In this document: in pieces, positions 45,060 to 56,600 of the stretch
How the letters are laid out: the number at the start of each line of letters is the position of its first letter
Position numbering within the stretch: position 1 is the stretch's first letter
Notes under the pieces: generated by a model
The model's input: only the letters and a program-made list of their open reading frames with translations
What the model was told of the DNA's origin: nothing
Database searches by the model: none
Assembly: GCF_023898315.1 (NCBI RefSeq)
Contig: NC_064616.1
Span: 534,335,102 to 534,399,101 of the forward strand
Reading direction: 5' to 3'
From: Schistocerca nitens
Lineage: Eukaryota; Arthropoda; Insecta; Orthoptera; Acrididae
Length of the DNA stretch: 64,000 bases
Position numbers and translations under genes: made by a program

Positions 45060-48000
45060 ATGGCCTCAGGAAAGTACGGGGTGGGCTGCTATCTCAAAGG
45101 GTGCATGGCAAATACAGGACGTGCTTGGATCAAGGAACAGTCGGAATTGTAGTTGTAAATTGTTGTAGTTGTGCTGGGAAAGTCCCTGAGCTTCAAGCGC
45201 TAATAGAAAGCACAGGAGCCGAAATCATTATAGGTACAGAAAGCTGGCTAAAGCCTGAAATAAGTTTTGCAGAAATTTTTACGAGGTCTCAGACGGTGTT
45301 CAGGAAAGATAGATTAGACAGAATTGGTGGTGGAGTGTTTGTGTCTGTCAGTAGTGGTTTATCTTGTAGTGAAGTCGAAGTAGATACTCCGTGCGAATTG
45401 GTATGGGTGGAGGTTATACTTAACAGCCGAACTAAGTTAATAATTGGCTCCTTCTACCGACCCCCAGACTCCGATGATATAGTTGCGGAACAGTTGAGAG
45501 AAAATTTGAGTCTCGTAACAAATAAATACCCCACTCATACGGTTATAGTTGGTGGGGACTTCAACCTTCCCTCGATATGTTGGCAAAAATACTTGTTCAA
45601 AACCGGTGGTAGGCAGAAAACATCTTCCAAGATTGTCCTAAATGCTTTCTCCGAAAATTATTTCGAGCAGTTAGTCCACGAATCCACGCGAATTGTAAAT
45701 GGTTGCGAAAACACACTTGACCTCTTAGCCACAAACAATCCAGAGCTGATAGAGAGCATCATGACTGATACAGGGATTTGTGATCACTAGGTCGTTGTAG
45801 CTAGGCTCAATAACGTTTCTTCCAAATCCACCAGAAACAAACGCAAAATAATTTTATTTAAAAAAGCGGATAAAGTGTCACTAGAAGCCTTCCTAAGAGA
45901 CAATCTCCATTCCTTCCGAACTGACTATGCAAATGTAGACGAGATGTGGCTCAAATTGAAAGATATAGTAGCAACAGCAATTGAGAGATTCATACCTCAT
46001 AAATTGTTAATAGATGGAACTGATCCCCCGTGGTACACAAAACAGGTCCGAACTCTGTTGCAGAGGCAACGGAAAAAGCATGCGAAGTTCGGAAGAACGC
46101 GAAATCCCGAAGATTGGCTAAAATTTACAGACGCGCGAAATTTGGCACGGACTTCAATGCGAGATGCCTTTAATAGGTTCCACAACGAAACATTGTCTCG
46201 AAATTTGGTAGAAAATCCGAAGAAATTCTGGTCGTATGTAAAGTACACATGCGGCAAGACGCAGTCAATACCTTCGCTGCGCAGTGCCAATGGTACTGTT
46301 ACCGACGACTGTGCCGCTAAAGCGGAGTTATTGAACGCAGTTTTCCGAAATTCCTTCACCAGGGAAGATGAATGGAATATTCCAGAATTTGAAACACGAA
46401 CAGCTGCTAGCATGAGTTTCTTAGAAGTAGATACCTTAGGGGTTGCGAAGCAACTCAAATCGCTTGATACGGGCAAGTCTTCAGGTGGTGGTGGTGGTTA
46501 GTGGTTAACGTCCCGTCGACAACGAGGTCATTAGAGACGGAGCGCAAGCTCGGGTTAGGGAAGGATTGGGAAGGAAATCGGCCGTGCCGTTTCAAAGGAA
46601 CCATCCCGGCGTTTGCCTGAAACGATTTAGGGAAATCACGGAAAACCTAAATCAGGATGGCCGGAGACGGGATTGAACCAAGTCTTCAGGTCCAGATTGT
46701 ATACCGATTAGGTTCCCTTCAGATTACGCTGATACAATAATTCCCTACTTAGCACTCATATACAACCGCTCGTTCACCGATAGATCTGTATCTACAGATT
46801 GGAAAATCGCACAGGTCGCACCAGTGTTTAAGAAGGGTAGTAGGAGTAATCCATCTAACTACAGACCTATATCATTGATGTCGGTTTGCAGTAGGGTTTT
46901 GGGGCATATACTGTGTTCAAACATTATGAATCACCTCGAAGGGAACGATCTATTGATACGTAATCAGCATGGTTTCAGAAAACATCGTTCTTGTGCAACG
47001 CAGCTAGCTCTTTATTCGCACGAAGTAATGGCCGCTATCGACAGGGGATCTCAAGTTGATTCCGTATTTCTAGATTTCCGGAAAGCTTTTGTCACCGTTC
47101 CTCACAAGCGACTTCTAATCAAGCTGCGTGCCTATGGGGTATCGTCTCAGTTGTGAAACTGGATTCATGATTTCCTGTCAGGAAGGTCGCAGTTCGTAGT
47201 AATAGACGGCAAATCACCGAGTAAAACTGGAGTGATATCGGGTGTTCCCCAGGGAAGCGTCCTGGCACCTCTGCTGTTCCTGATCTATATAAATGACCTG
47301 GGTGCCAATCTGAGCAGTTCTCTTAGGTTGTTCGCAGATGATGCTGTAATTTACCGTCTAGTAAGGTCATTCGAAGACCAGTATCAGTTGCAAAGCGATT
47401 TAGAAAAGATTGCTGTATGGTGTGGCAGGTGACAGTTGACGCTAAATAACGAAAAGTGTGAGATGATCCACATGAGTTCCAAAAGAAATCCGTTGGAATT
47501 CGATTACTCGATGAATAGTACAATTCTGAAGGCTGTCAATTCAACTAATTACCTGGGTGTTAAAATTACGAACAACTTCAGTTGGAAAGACCACATAGAT
47601 AATATTGTGGGGAATGCGAGCCAAAGGTTGCGTTTCATTGGCAGGACACTTAGAAGATGCAACAAGTCCACTAAAGAGACAGCTTACACTACACACGTTC
47701 GTCCTCTGTTAGAATATTGCTGCGCGGTGTGGGATCCTTACCAGGTGGGATTGACGGAGGACATCGAAAGGGTGCGAAAAAGGGCAGCTCGTTTTCTATT
47801 ATCACGTAGTAGGGGAGAGAGTGTGGAAGATATGATACGCGAATTGGGATGGAAGTCATTACAGCAAAGACGTTTTTCGTCGCGGCGAGATCTATTTACG
47901 AAATTTCAGTCACCAACCTTCTCTTCCGAATGCGAAAATATTTTGTTGAGCCCAACCTACATAGGTAGGAATGATCATCAAAACAAAGTAAGAGAAATCG

Positions 48001-48077
48001 GAGCTCGAACAGAAAGGTTTAGGTGTTCGTTTTTCCCGCGCGCTGTTCGAGAGTGGAATGGTAGAGAGATAGTATGA
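45011..48077 (+). pseudogene. ORF2 of the CR1-like LINE: endonuclease and reverse transcriptase
   Basis: The endonuclease domain (about 45,155-45,790) shows VNCCSCAGKVPELQALIE, GTESWL, SFYRPPDS, VIVGGDFNLPSICW and TLDLLATN. A TAG at 45,788-45,790 sits just after CDH, where SDH is normal. The second part starts near 45,875 and is cut by a SINE at 46,487-46,678; the frame continues afterwards (shift of 205 bases). The RT has FKKGSRSNPSNYRPISLMS, NQHGFRKHRSCATQLAL, FLDFRKAF, SGVPQGSVLAPLLF and FADDAVIY. In-frame TGA codons at 47,154 and 47,430 fit CGA and TGG losses. The C-terminus ends SFFPRAVREWNGREIV. Once autonomous, now dead. Confidence 0.9.
46487..46678 (-). mobile_element. tRNA-derived SINE, family 2, copy 2 (5'-truncated), nested in LINE ORF2
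   Basis: Flanked by the exact 13 bp duplication CAAGTCTTCAGGT at 46,474-46,486 and 46,679-46,691. On the plus strand it begins with a GGT repeat (its (ACC)n tail on the minus strand), then CGTCCCGTCGACAACGAGGT, CATTAGAGACGGAGCGCAAG, AACCATCCCGGCG and CACGGAAAACCTAAATCAGG, and ends GGGATTGAACC, which is a B box in reverse complement. The A-box part is absent, so it is truncated at the B box. Same family as 28,363-28,545. Confidence 0.93.
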
Positions 48078-48169
48078 TTGTGGTTCGACGAACCCTCTGC
48101 CAAGCACTTAAATGTGAATTTTAGAGTAGTCATGTAGATGTAGATGTAGATGTAGATGTATTGGTTCTT

Positions 48170-50492
48170 CAATACCCGTTCCGGTTGTCATTATTCCCTC
48201 TGTAATAGTTGTTGCCTTTCCTGGGTAAATTATAGTTATTGCCATATTCTCTTCTAAATCCATAACCGTTACTTTGTTGAAACTGTTTTCATTTCTTGGT
48301 GCGAAGTTACCACGTTTTCTTCGTACTGTGTCTTGTGGATTCCACTGCTTTTTGCTTTCGTTTTCATGTGCGCTTCGTCTTTTTTTTTTGCGTCATCTTC
48401 CGCAAATATAAACTCTAGTTCCCTTAGAATTCCTTTAAAGGCTTTGACGTCATTGCCTCCGTCACCTACGAATGACTGCTGGTATTTCAATGGTAACTTC
48501 ATCGCACATAATTTAATCAACTCTCCGACACCGTATGGTACATCCAAGCATTGATTTTTCTTTGCCATTAATTCGAAAATTTTGACGGGACTCTTCTGTC
48601 CTGAATTTTCAAAATATGGGTTCTGTAATAATTCGTACTTCACTCTGTTCTGTGCTTCGCTGGACCAGTATCGCGAGAGAAACTTCTCTCTGAAATCTTC
48701 GTACGATCGGCATGTCGCTGCAACATTCTGCATGGTTTCTGCGACTGTTCCTGACATGTGTGCACATATGAAGTATAATTTGTGTGCTAGCGTCCAGTGT
48801 TCTGGTAATCCTACTCGGAATTGATCAATAAAAGTTCGTGGATGTAATGAGTTTCCTTCTCGAAAGTGTTGAAATTTTCTGGCTGTCAGGAAATGGTCGT
48901 TGTCGTATTTCAACATGATTCCATATGAAATTCGCGATTCTTCGCCACTTTTGTTTCTGATCATTTCTCTCGTCGTTCTTTCCGGTTGTGGTAGATCCAT
49001 TGGATATTGTCCACTGTAACTTTCGCCTACCCTTGCGTGATATCGTTGAAGTGGTACGCAATAATTTTCCTCCATCGGTTGTGAACGTGTATCTGAATGC
49101 ATTGCACTGTACTTTTCGCGACCTGCCTTTCCATTGTCACGTATGGGTTCGGTATCTTGTCTGGCTAACTTTGCCGCTTCATTGCAAGGTCCAAACTGTC
49201 TTGAAACACACATTTGTGGTTCCGCATGTGTTTGTGGTGCCGTTTGTTCATCAACAGTTTCGAAACGTGTTTGTTGCGGGTTAGGCTGTCGATTTCACAT
49301 ATGTTACTTTCCGCCTGTGATTAGAATCGCAAATGCATGATATCTTCGTTAATTGCTTGTTGTTCCGGTGCTGTTACAGATACGGATGTGGTTACAGACT
49401 CAGTGCTTGTTCGATCCTGTTCACTACGCTCTTCAGTGGTTTGCAACAACTCTGTTCGCAATTTCTGAAATTGTTGCTTCGTTTGCGCTTGTATTTTGAC
49501 TATGTGATTCTCATATCTTTTCAGCGCTGCTTTTGTGATACGTTTGTGTAACACACTGTTTTCAACAATTTCTCGCGCTGTACCTGCTGCTTGTCTAGTA
49601 ATTACGTTTATCTGTTTCTCTAGTTTCTTGACTTCTCCCTGGGTGTTGTCACGTAAAGCTTTGATCCCGTCCTGAATGTCATTACGCAATGTTTGTACGT
49701 CCACTTGTACATTGTCAATGTCTGTTCTCAATTGATTGTGACCTGCTATTAAGTTTCCTATCACTTCTCGAGATTCTTTTGCCTCGTCTTCAATATGACT
49801 TAGGTGTAACTGCATTTTTTTGTTTTGTTCTTTAATCTCACGAATTTGTTCCGTGGTTTCTGTAATTTGTTCCCGCATTTGTTTCGTCGTTTCTGCACTC
49901 TGAAGTTTTATTTGGTTCGCAATTTCTTTATCTTGCCTTGTCATGGTTTCCGTCATTTGTTGTAATAATTCTGCCAGATTGGTGGGTCCTAATGTGTTTT
50001 CTTCCGACGTCCTACGCTCTGTATTTCCTCCCAAGTGTTGGTTTGCAACCGATTGCATTGAACTGTGCGGTGACACGTTTCTGCTCGAATTCCTTGTACT
50101 CTGTCGTGAGGGAGCTCTGATTAATTGTACTGTGGGTTCTACGTATTCAAGACGCAAGTTAGAATCCTCATCGACTGTCTCTCTACTTTCCTGCTCCTCT
50201 GTCGTATGCTGACCTACGTTTTCTGTGCCTTGGGGTACATTATCCTCGTTATGGTGCGTTTCTGTCCTATTTCTCGCGATACTGCATCGTTTGTTGAACT
50301 GTCCTCTATTCTCTGTCTATCTTCATGCTGGGTCTCTACCTCAATTCGGTCGAGGTATCGATCTGCCATTGCTAATCTTTCCGATTCCCTTAATTTCTGT
50401 TTTAAAGGCAATTCACGCGCCCTACTTCGCGTTAACATGCGCTCATACGATCTCACGCGTTTCATAAACATTTTGCTCACACGACTTGACAC
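48170..50492 (-). pseudogene. Gag of gypsy element B (three frames)
   Basis: Three successive minus-strand open stretches: 50,492-50,214 (basic, Arg-rich), 50,157-49,321 (long coiled coil, e.g. EQIREIKEQNKKMQLHLSHI) and 49,213-48,269 (capsid-like, with HFREGNSLHPRTFIDQFRVG, REKFLSRYWSSEAQNRV and a Lys-rich end). Downstream, before the LINE, the strand encodes an Asn/Gly/Tyr/Arg-rich patch (GNNYNLPRKGNNYYRGNN) in place of a zinc knuckle. The three frames differ, so at least two frameshifts have occurred. Product role: the structural shell of the particle. Confidence 0.8.
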
Positions 50493-50814
50493 TTTTTATA
50501 CACAAGTTTGACTATCCATTCACTTACTTGTTGGGTCAGAACCAACTTGTCAACGATGTATCCGCCACCTGTGCTCTTGCGTTGGCGAGAATACTTAATT
50601 CCATTTATATTAAAATTCATAACTTAATTATGCTATTGTCACTGCTAGAATGTCTCACTTTCTATTGAATACTTTCTTACAATCTATCGCTACAACTACT
50701 GTTTTCGAATATTTAATCCTTTCAGAAAAATTATTCGTTACGAAAATTTTTCAACAGGATATTTTTCTGAACTAGTTAGGCATGTGGTCGATCTTCAGTC
50801 ATGGTATTTTACCA

Positions 50815-50831
50815 TCCTGGCAGGGTCGCCA
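50815..50831 (-). other. Primer binding site of gypsy element B (tRNA-Arg type)
   Basis: On the minus strand, three bases after the 5' LTR, TGGCGACCCTGCCAGGA. This is complementary to a tRNA 3' end reading TCCTGGCAGGGTCGCCA, which fits the T-arm and acceptor end of animal tRNA-Arg(ACG). The mdg1/412 group of insect gypsy elements also primes with tRNA-Arg. Position, TGG start and complementarity all agree. Confidence 0.82.
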
Positions 50832-50834
50832 TTC

Positions 50835-52554
50835 TCTAACATTCTGCATGGTGTCTGCTTGTTCTATGTCGTGTCTCCCTACCACTTTCGGGCAACGACG
50901 CTCTGAGTGTGTTTTTTAGGGAATTGACTAGTTCGAATATGGGACCTGTTGCTGGTAAGGAGACGCCAGACCACACATGACACGTAGAGTTGAGAAGAGT
51001 TCAGTGAGACTAGCGATGATATAATCAAATATCAAATACTTAATGATTTCAGCATCAGCTCCACTGCACTCCCTGTAAAAGAATCTTAATATTAACTAAA
51101 TGTAGTGGAAGGGGTTCAAGGCTTTCCTATTTTTAGTTAGCTGGAATAATAATTTCGAAAAAGCAGTTAAGTTTACCATTGGAATTTTTATTCTACTCAC
51201 AAAACATTGTATATGAATTGCACTATTGATAAAAGGAAGTATTTTGATACAGGATGATAAAAGCCAACTGCGTTCATCAAAAATATGAACGAATATTCGC
51301 TGAATGGGTTTCCAAGTTCTATTATGGATCGAAGAATCACCTATGCCATATCAAATCTATAATCTAGGTTTAAATTAAGTTTCACAAAAGAGAAAACTAT
51401 CAAAAATGCTCTACAGTGACCCTCAATTATCTGTAATTACTCATTTAACTTGTCATAAATTACAGTGGCTGATGTGGCTTCTCAGTAATTATATAACAAA
51501 AAAATCATCGCGTTTCAGATTTTAACTTCAAGTAGCAAATGTGAATAAAATGGCTCTGAGCACTATGGGACTTAACATCCATGGTCATCAGTCCCCTAGA
51601 ACTTAGAACTACTTAAACCTAACTAACCTACGGACATCACACACATCCATGCCCGAGGCACGATTCGAACCTGCGACCGTAGCAGTCGCGCGGTTCCGGA
51701 CTGCGCGCCTAGAACCGCTAGACCACCGCGGCCGGCAAATGTGAATACCACAAAGTTTAATTGACGATCGACACTAGTATTGCGTAAAAAGGGGATGTAA
51801 CAGATGAGACTTCTGCAGTTCTGAGTGAAGCCTTATGCGCTCTTATGCGGCATCACGTGCATTCATTATCTTGTCGGTGGTTAGGCAGCGTCAGGGGCTG
51901 TGGGCGGTGCAGCCCCACACACCTCGCCGTCTCGGTACCAACTCTCTCGAACCTCTCCTTACTACTGTTTACCAAAGTTGATTTAAGAAAAAGGTATCTG
52001 GCTGTGTTTTCAACTGACCAATCAGCGTCTCAATGTTAACCTTAAGCTCCACCTACAAAAATTCTGTCTATCCAATGAGAAACGTTATACTTTCCGTGGT
52101 GGGACAATGTTTTTAATGTTTGCTACCTAACAGAGACGCGTATAGGCTCACGCTAAAACTTGCAGCTGGTGTGGTCTTTTTAGTGTTATCGTAAGATCTA
52201 TACTGTTCTTCTGGAGGGCTCTATCTTTTAACATGGGCTGGGGGATAGACCTCGTTGCGGTCGGCCGCCGATGTGGGTGTCCCTTATCGTTGGGCCTTCT
52301 AGCCTACACGGCTCTGCTCTCGGCTTCTGTTCTCGTTTCTTCCCTCGGAACTGCTTTTGTTTCACGGTGGGAAGGTATGACATACATTTAGGCGTTCTTG
52401 TGTTAGTCTGTGGTATTCCATTTGTTCTCTCGTTGATCATATTACTTTGGTTAATTTAATGTCAGGATTTATTCAGAGCTATGTGACATATTGCCGAAGT
52501 TGCTATCATGTCAGGGTTTTCATTGAAGGTGTTGGATTTGCCTGACACCTTACA
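50835..52554 (-). repeat. 5' LTR of gypsy element B, carrying a SINE
   Basis: 1,720 bp against 1,513 bp for the 3' LTR. About 200 bp of the difference is the SINE at 51,548-51,734 and its duplication; the rest is small indels, such as an extra ATATCA near 51,030. Starts TCTAACATTCTGCATGG and ends CCTGACACCTTACA on the plus strand. Confidence 0.93.
51548..51734 (-). mobile_element. tRNA-derived SINE (family 1), copy 8, inside the 5' LTR
   Basis: Reverse orientation: begins AATGGCTCTGAGCACTATGG and ends GACCACCGCGGCCG. The exact 13 bp duplication GCAAATGTGAATA lies at 51,535-51,547 and 51,735-51,747. The 3' LTR has GTAGCAAATGTGAATACCAC uninterrupted at the same place, a true empty site, so the SINE arrived after the gypsy element. 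Confidence 0.97.
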
Positions 52555-52558
52555 TTAT

Positions 52559-52777
52559 CTCTGTGTATTACGAAAATATGAAGTTTAAGTGATATGTTGC
52601 AATAGAATTGCATCCAAACACCTTCTTCGTAATATTGTGCTTTGACAATTAGTATGGCTTTCGCAGTGTTACATGTGTATGTGTGTGTGTGTGTTGTGTT
52701 TTATTTAAATCACATAGATAGTGGTGTTGTTTAGTAGTTCATTATAGGAATAGACTACGTAAATGTTTTAGATGGCT
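52559..52777. other. No recognisable gene
   Basis: Short flank with a (GT)8-like tract at 52,680-52,693. No partner found. Confidence 0.4.
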
Positions 52778-53095
52778 TTGGCACCATAGTTCTGATTGGT
52801 GAATATCGCAGGCTTAACACTGACTAGTCCCAATAATTTGTAATAGAAAGCAATACTTGCCAATCAGTATCAGCGATTACTCTTCTCTAGTGCAGAACAT
52901 AATACGTTATCTTTTTTTCCCCCGGAATTGTTGCTTGGTGAGGTGAAACATTACCAAAACCTCTTAAAACAGTAGGTGATGACAGTCTGCTCCACAAACC
53001 ACCAATGACATCTCTTCCAGTTGAAATTACATCGTCCTTTATGTGTTTTAGACTTGGAGATACTTTTGTAACCCTTGACAAGGACCATAAAAGTA
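52778..53095 (-). repeat. Unclassified repeat, copy B, with a conserved peptide
   Basis: Inverted partner of 34,015-34,360. The minus frame 53,081-52,887 reads KHIKDDVISTGRDVIGGLWS and then continues ITYYVLH to a stop. Beyond 53,095 the strand shows TTGAGGCTGCATTATGTC, whose reverse complement recurs at 33,155-33,172, so the two loci share a second block at a different spacing (about 30 versus 840 bp). Confidence 0.65.
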
Positions 53096-53865
53096 TTTTG
53101 ACGTGAAATTATTTAATTTGAGGCTGCATTATGTCTTACAGCAATAGTAGGTGTAAACTATGGAATTAATTACATTACGCCAGTATCTGCCAGTCAATCA
53201 GACTGCCAATTTGTTTTTGAGTTTATCTGCTTAGTACAGCATTTTAGCGAACATGTATTTTGCACTAACGAGGGTGGTGAGGTTAGTATTACTACAGCAC
53301 TCTTTTAATTACGTAACATAAGCGAACTTTGGTTTTTCACTATTGATGAAAAATGTGTTTTATACTCATTCTCTTATTCCACAATGAATGTTATATAGTT
53401 TACAATGAAGCTTGCAGATGTAAGATGGAAATTTACTGACAAGACAGTGCAGTATTTGACATAAACATTCCTTTTATAGTGAAGAATGAAAGTACAGTTG
53501 ATAACTGTTTTGCAAGTACATACTTTTTTAAGTTTGTGTGTGTGTTTTTCTGACGTATTATGGACAGTGATATATTAAAAGTTACGCCATTTACTGAATT
53601 TATCGGATAAACGCATTTGGACACAGTGCTAACATAACTCAGATAGTTCAGATACTTTCATGCATAGGCAAAACGCTTTCTCTCGGGCAACATTGCAATT
53701 TCGTATTTTATTTCAGCACCCACTATAGGCTATGCATAGCACAATACTAACACCTCTTCCTCTTTCTGAGCTCAACATCTCACGCATTATGGAGGGATGC
53801 TGACTCAGCTTGTCAGGATAGCAAATGGGAAGTTCCGGTACAGAAAATGGCCGAGAGATCACCAG

Positions 53866-53871
<6 letters not shown>
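53096..53871. other. No recognisable gene
   Basis: AT-rich DNA without open frames or repeats of note. Confidence 0.4.

Positions 53872-53917
<46 letters not shown>
53872..53917. repeat. (GT)n microsatellite
   Basis: About 22 GT units, nearly uninterrupted, followed by more GTGT-rich sequence to about 53,965. Confidence 0.95.
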
Positions 53918-53918
<1 letters not shown>

Positions 53919-54009
53919 TGAGTGAAGTATTATGAAACAGTGTGTGTATAGTGTGTGTGCAGTGACTGATTGTGAGATATGAGTGAACAATGTGGCATTA
54001 CATTATTTT

Positions 54010-54221
54010 ATAAGTTATTTGTAAAAATAAGTATTGTATACCAGGAGTAAATCTAAAGATTGTCTGTAACTAGAAGTCTGTAAATATATGTGTATACGAA
54101 TTAACTTGTTATAAATTGATCTAAATTAGTAAATACTTTGACATGTCCTGTATCCTTATAAAAAGAGATCTAAATATGAATAAAGCTACTGCTACTACTA
54201 CTACTACTACTACTACTACTA
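54010..54221 (+). mobile_element. 3' end of a non-LTR retrotransposon with (CTA)n tail
   Basis: The stretch GACATGTCCTGTATCCTTAT, AAAAAGAGATC, ATGAATAAAGCTACTG ends in about ten CTA/ACT units at 54,191-54,221. An AATAAA-like signal directly before a simple-sequence tail is typical of LINE 3' ends. No coding part precedes it, so the copy is strongly 5'-truncated and the clade is unknown. Confidence 0.45.
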
Positions 54222-55489
54222 TGCTTTGAATGACAGTTTCATTTTAATACTGCACTCTCATTTGTTGGAGAGGAGGAGTGGGAGGGGAAAATGGGGAGCA
54301 GTATCAGGTAAAAAGATCAAAATTGAGAGTTCTGCCATCCTGAAGATTTTAATGTCTTTTCTTTTAAATCTTTATTTTCCCACCACATTGTATTTTTTAA
54401 TTTCCTGCAATTACTGTTTTGATAACATAATTTTAACTTGTGTTTTTCAAGGTTATTCAAGTGCAAAATGAGAGAGTCCTCATAGGTATACTAATAGTAT
54501 TTTTAGTTATGTCACAAAAACGGCTCAAAATGTCGAACACAGTTTAATTTTGAGAGCTCTTTTCATCAGTATTAATTTTTTCCCATGCTACAATTTGAAA
54601 CTGAGTTGAAATGGTGGTTCTTCATTTCTAGCATCTTGCAGGCAATGTAAATTTCAGCTTTCTATTTGCCTTCATCTTCATACCCTATCTCTGTTGTTGA
54701 TTAGTACCACCATGCTCTAAATACTCTGTGATTAAGCCATAATGAAGTAATTGAACTCACCTGCAAATGCAACTGAAGTCGACGTTCTTTATCTTTTAGC
54801 GAATCAAGCCTTCTAAAAACGATTGAAGTGTAGGACTGTTAACACCAATAACCATGTCATTATATTAATTTGGCAACCATGTCAATTCAGAAGTGCTTAA
54901 TGACCGAGACGCGCCCTGGCAGACATCACATATCGGGCATGATATGGGTAACAGTGCAGAATGTCCTGTGGAATCCTATGTATAAAAGATGTGGCACAAG
55001 ACGAAACAAGAGAAGAATACTAAAGAAAATCGGCTGTGTCCTCTTCAAAGATAACTGATTCGCTTTTCTGAAAAAGATTTTCCGATTGTATTATTCTTGC
55101 TTTTAAATGAATTTCATCAGTTTCCTAACTTAAATTATAACACCATTTAGTCGTTGTCGTGAATTAAAATTCTTGCGTTAGAGCGTCCCTTTGTCTTGTA
55201 ACCAATGCAGCGTATTCTACGAGATAGATCATCCCATTTCCTGATTAAGTTTAGTTAAACATGTTGTTGGTACTAGCTTCTATGCCTACTAGCTCCGCAG
55301 ATAATGAAGAAATTGAGAGATTGTAGAATGAAATAAAATAAATATTTTTTTCATTAATGGAGACGAAAATTTAAATGTAATTGGGGCCTGGAGTTCAATA
55401 GTTTCAGAGAAATATCAGCATACGCGTGCAATACTGGCCCTGCGACTTATTCTAGAATGAGATTTAAAGAAAGTGTTTTAACATTGTTC
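54222..55489. other. No recognisable gene
   Basis: AT-rich DNA. An 81-codon frame at 54,226-54,471 is lysine- and phenylalanine-rich without a domain. Nothing else. Confidence 0.4.
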
Positions 55490-55965
55490 ACTGAAGCACA
55501 TTCACTCATATCCAAAGGTAGTGAGGATAAAAAAGAAGTCGGCAGTTATACGAGTTGAAGAACATGAAACGGAAGCAGTAGTTGAGAAGGGAATGACATA
55601 AGGTTTTATTCTATCCTCCGTGTTATTCACTTCATTCAATAAGCACGTAGTGACGGAAACCGAGGAAAAAGTCAGAATGAAATTAAATTTCACGGAGAAG
55701 GAACGAAAAATTTTAGTAGCTTCTCAGCGTTGGCGTTCACAGTCATGCAGATCATTCAAAACCTTTGACGTTTACCAATGATACTCTCATTCTGACAGAG
55801 GCGGAAAAGGACCAGGAAGTTCAGCTGAATGGAATGGACAGTGTCTTTGAAAGATGTTGTAGGATAAATATCAACAAAAGTAAAACAAGGGTTACGGAAT
55901 GTAGTCGAATCAAACGAGATGATGCTGGGAAAATTAAATAAGCATCCTATGTCCCTGCTTAGATT
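55490..55965 (+). pseudogene. Decayed RTE-like LINE fragment (RT palm)
   Basis: Plus-strand peptides in changing frames follow the RT of the RTE-like LINE at 61,057-62,105 in order: VEKGMT with GFILSSVLFTSFNKHVVTET (there VVGKGVRQGCSLSLMLFNLY), EEKVRMKLNFTEKERKIL, TLILTEAEKDQEVQLNGMDS and INISKSKTRVTECSRIK. The FADD box between EERKIL and TLILTEA is destroyed by an insertion of about 65 bp. A dead fragment, oriented opposite to the other copy. Confidence 0.7.
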
Positions 55966-56059
55966 TTCGTTTTTATTTTCAAGTAAAGTTGGTATTCAGT
56001 GGTTTGACCAGGCGAAAATGACTGGACATAGTATATAGTGAAATCAAAAAACTTTACCA

Positions 56060-56600
56060 CAGCATAAATGGGTGCAGGAAAGGCTGAAAGAGGCAAGGGA
56101 GATGGAGAACCGGAAGGAAGCTGAAACTACCATCGCTGCTTTTGTGGAATCGTTCGCAGGAGATGAAGAAATAGTAAGGTTATCTGAAATTAGTATTTTT
56201 GTCGTGGAAAGAGAGACCGAATGCCCCGAAAAAGAGGAATGGTTATTGGAGGCGAGTGTTTGAGCGACCTGTGTGTAAAAAGATGCAACTGATCACAGAA
56301 ATTAAAGTGTGAAAAGGAACCCTCTATTGGAATTACGCTCTAATTTATCGGCAATTTCAGAACCATTTCTACAGAGAGTTAAAATGACTATCTTTTAATT
56401 CCCACTTGCAACGTGCATGTCAAATCAACTACAGGGTAAAGCTACAAACCTGTAGGGAAAGATTTAGCGCAAAATTAATGAGTTTCAGGTTAACTGTTTT
56501 GTACTTACAGATTTAATTATGGATAGAATGTTAGGTACTGAATGTTTGGAGAAATATAGGCATAACATTATTCTTGCGATAGGTGATTTGAACACAGTCG
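56060..56600 (+). pseudogene. Possible gypsy gag-pol fragment
   Basis: A charged plus frame at 56,072-56,263 (MQERLKEAREMENRKEAETT) is followed by a segment near 56,430-56,580 reading ATNLQGKI and then FVLTDLIMDRMLGTECLEKY. The latter resembles the end of a gypsy retropepsin (F.V.DL..D.ILG.D.L..). No DTG/DSG box could be found, so this is tentative. Confidence 0.35.

Larger units (their letters stand above)
44092..48159 (+). mobile_element. Nearly full-length CR1-like LINE with an esterase-type ORF1
   Basis: Inserted into gag of gypsy element B in the opposite orientation. The flanks carry ATTGGTTTCTT (44,081-44,091) and ATTGGTTCTT (48,160-48,169), a target duplication with one indel. ORF1 (from 44,126) and ORF2 (45,011-48,077, overlapping by 49 bases) are followed by a short 3' UTR and a (TGTAGA)n tail at 48,133-48,158. 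Both ORFs carry inactivating changes. ORF2 also holds a SINE at 46,487-46,678. The same family left fragments at 35,166-36,552 and 62,985-63,300. Confidence 0.92.
37101..52554 (-). mobile_element. Gypsy-class LTR retrotransposon B, internally deleted, with nested insertions
   Basis: Bounded by two same-direction LTRs (37,101-38,613 and 50,835-52,554) with the 4 bp duplication TTAT at 37,097-37,100 and 52,555-52,558, the size usual for Ty3/gypsy. Reading on the minus strand: 5' LTR, tRNA-Arg-type primer site, gag (50,492-48,269), protease (43,410-43,051), then directly the integrase C-terminus (about 42,690-42,420), a long 3' region and the 3' LTR. RT, RNase H and the integrase core are missing. 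Nested insertions are a SINE in the 5' LTR, a CR1-like LINE in gag and a solo LTR in the 3' region. The 15.5 kb footprint falls to about 9.5 kb without them. Confidence 0.93.
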
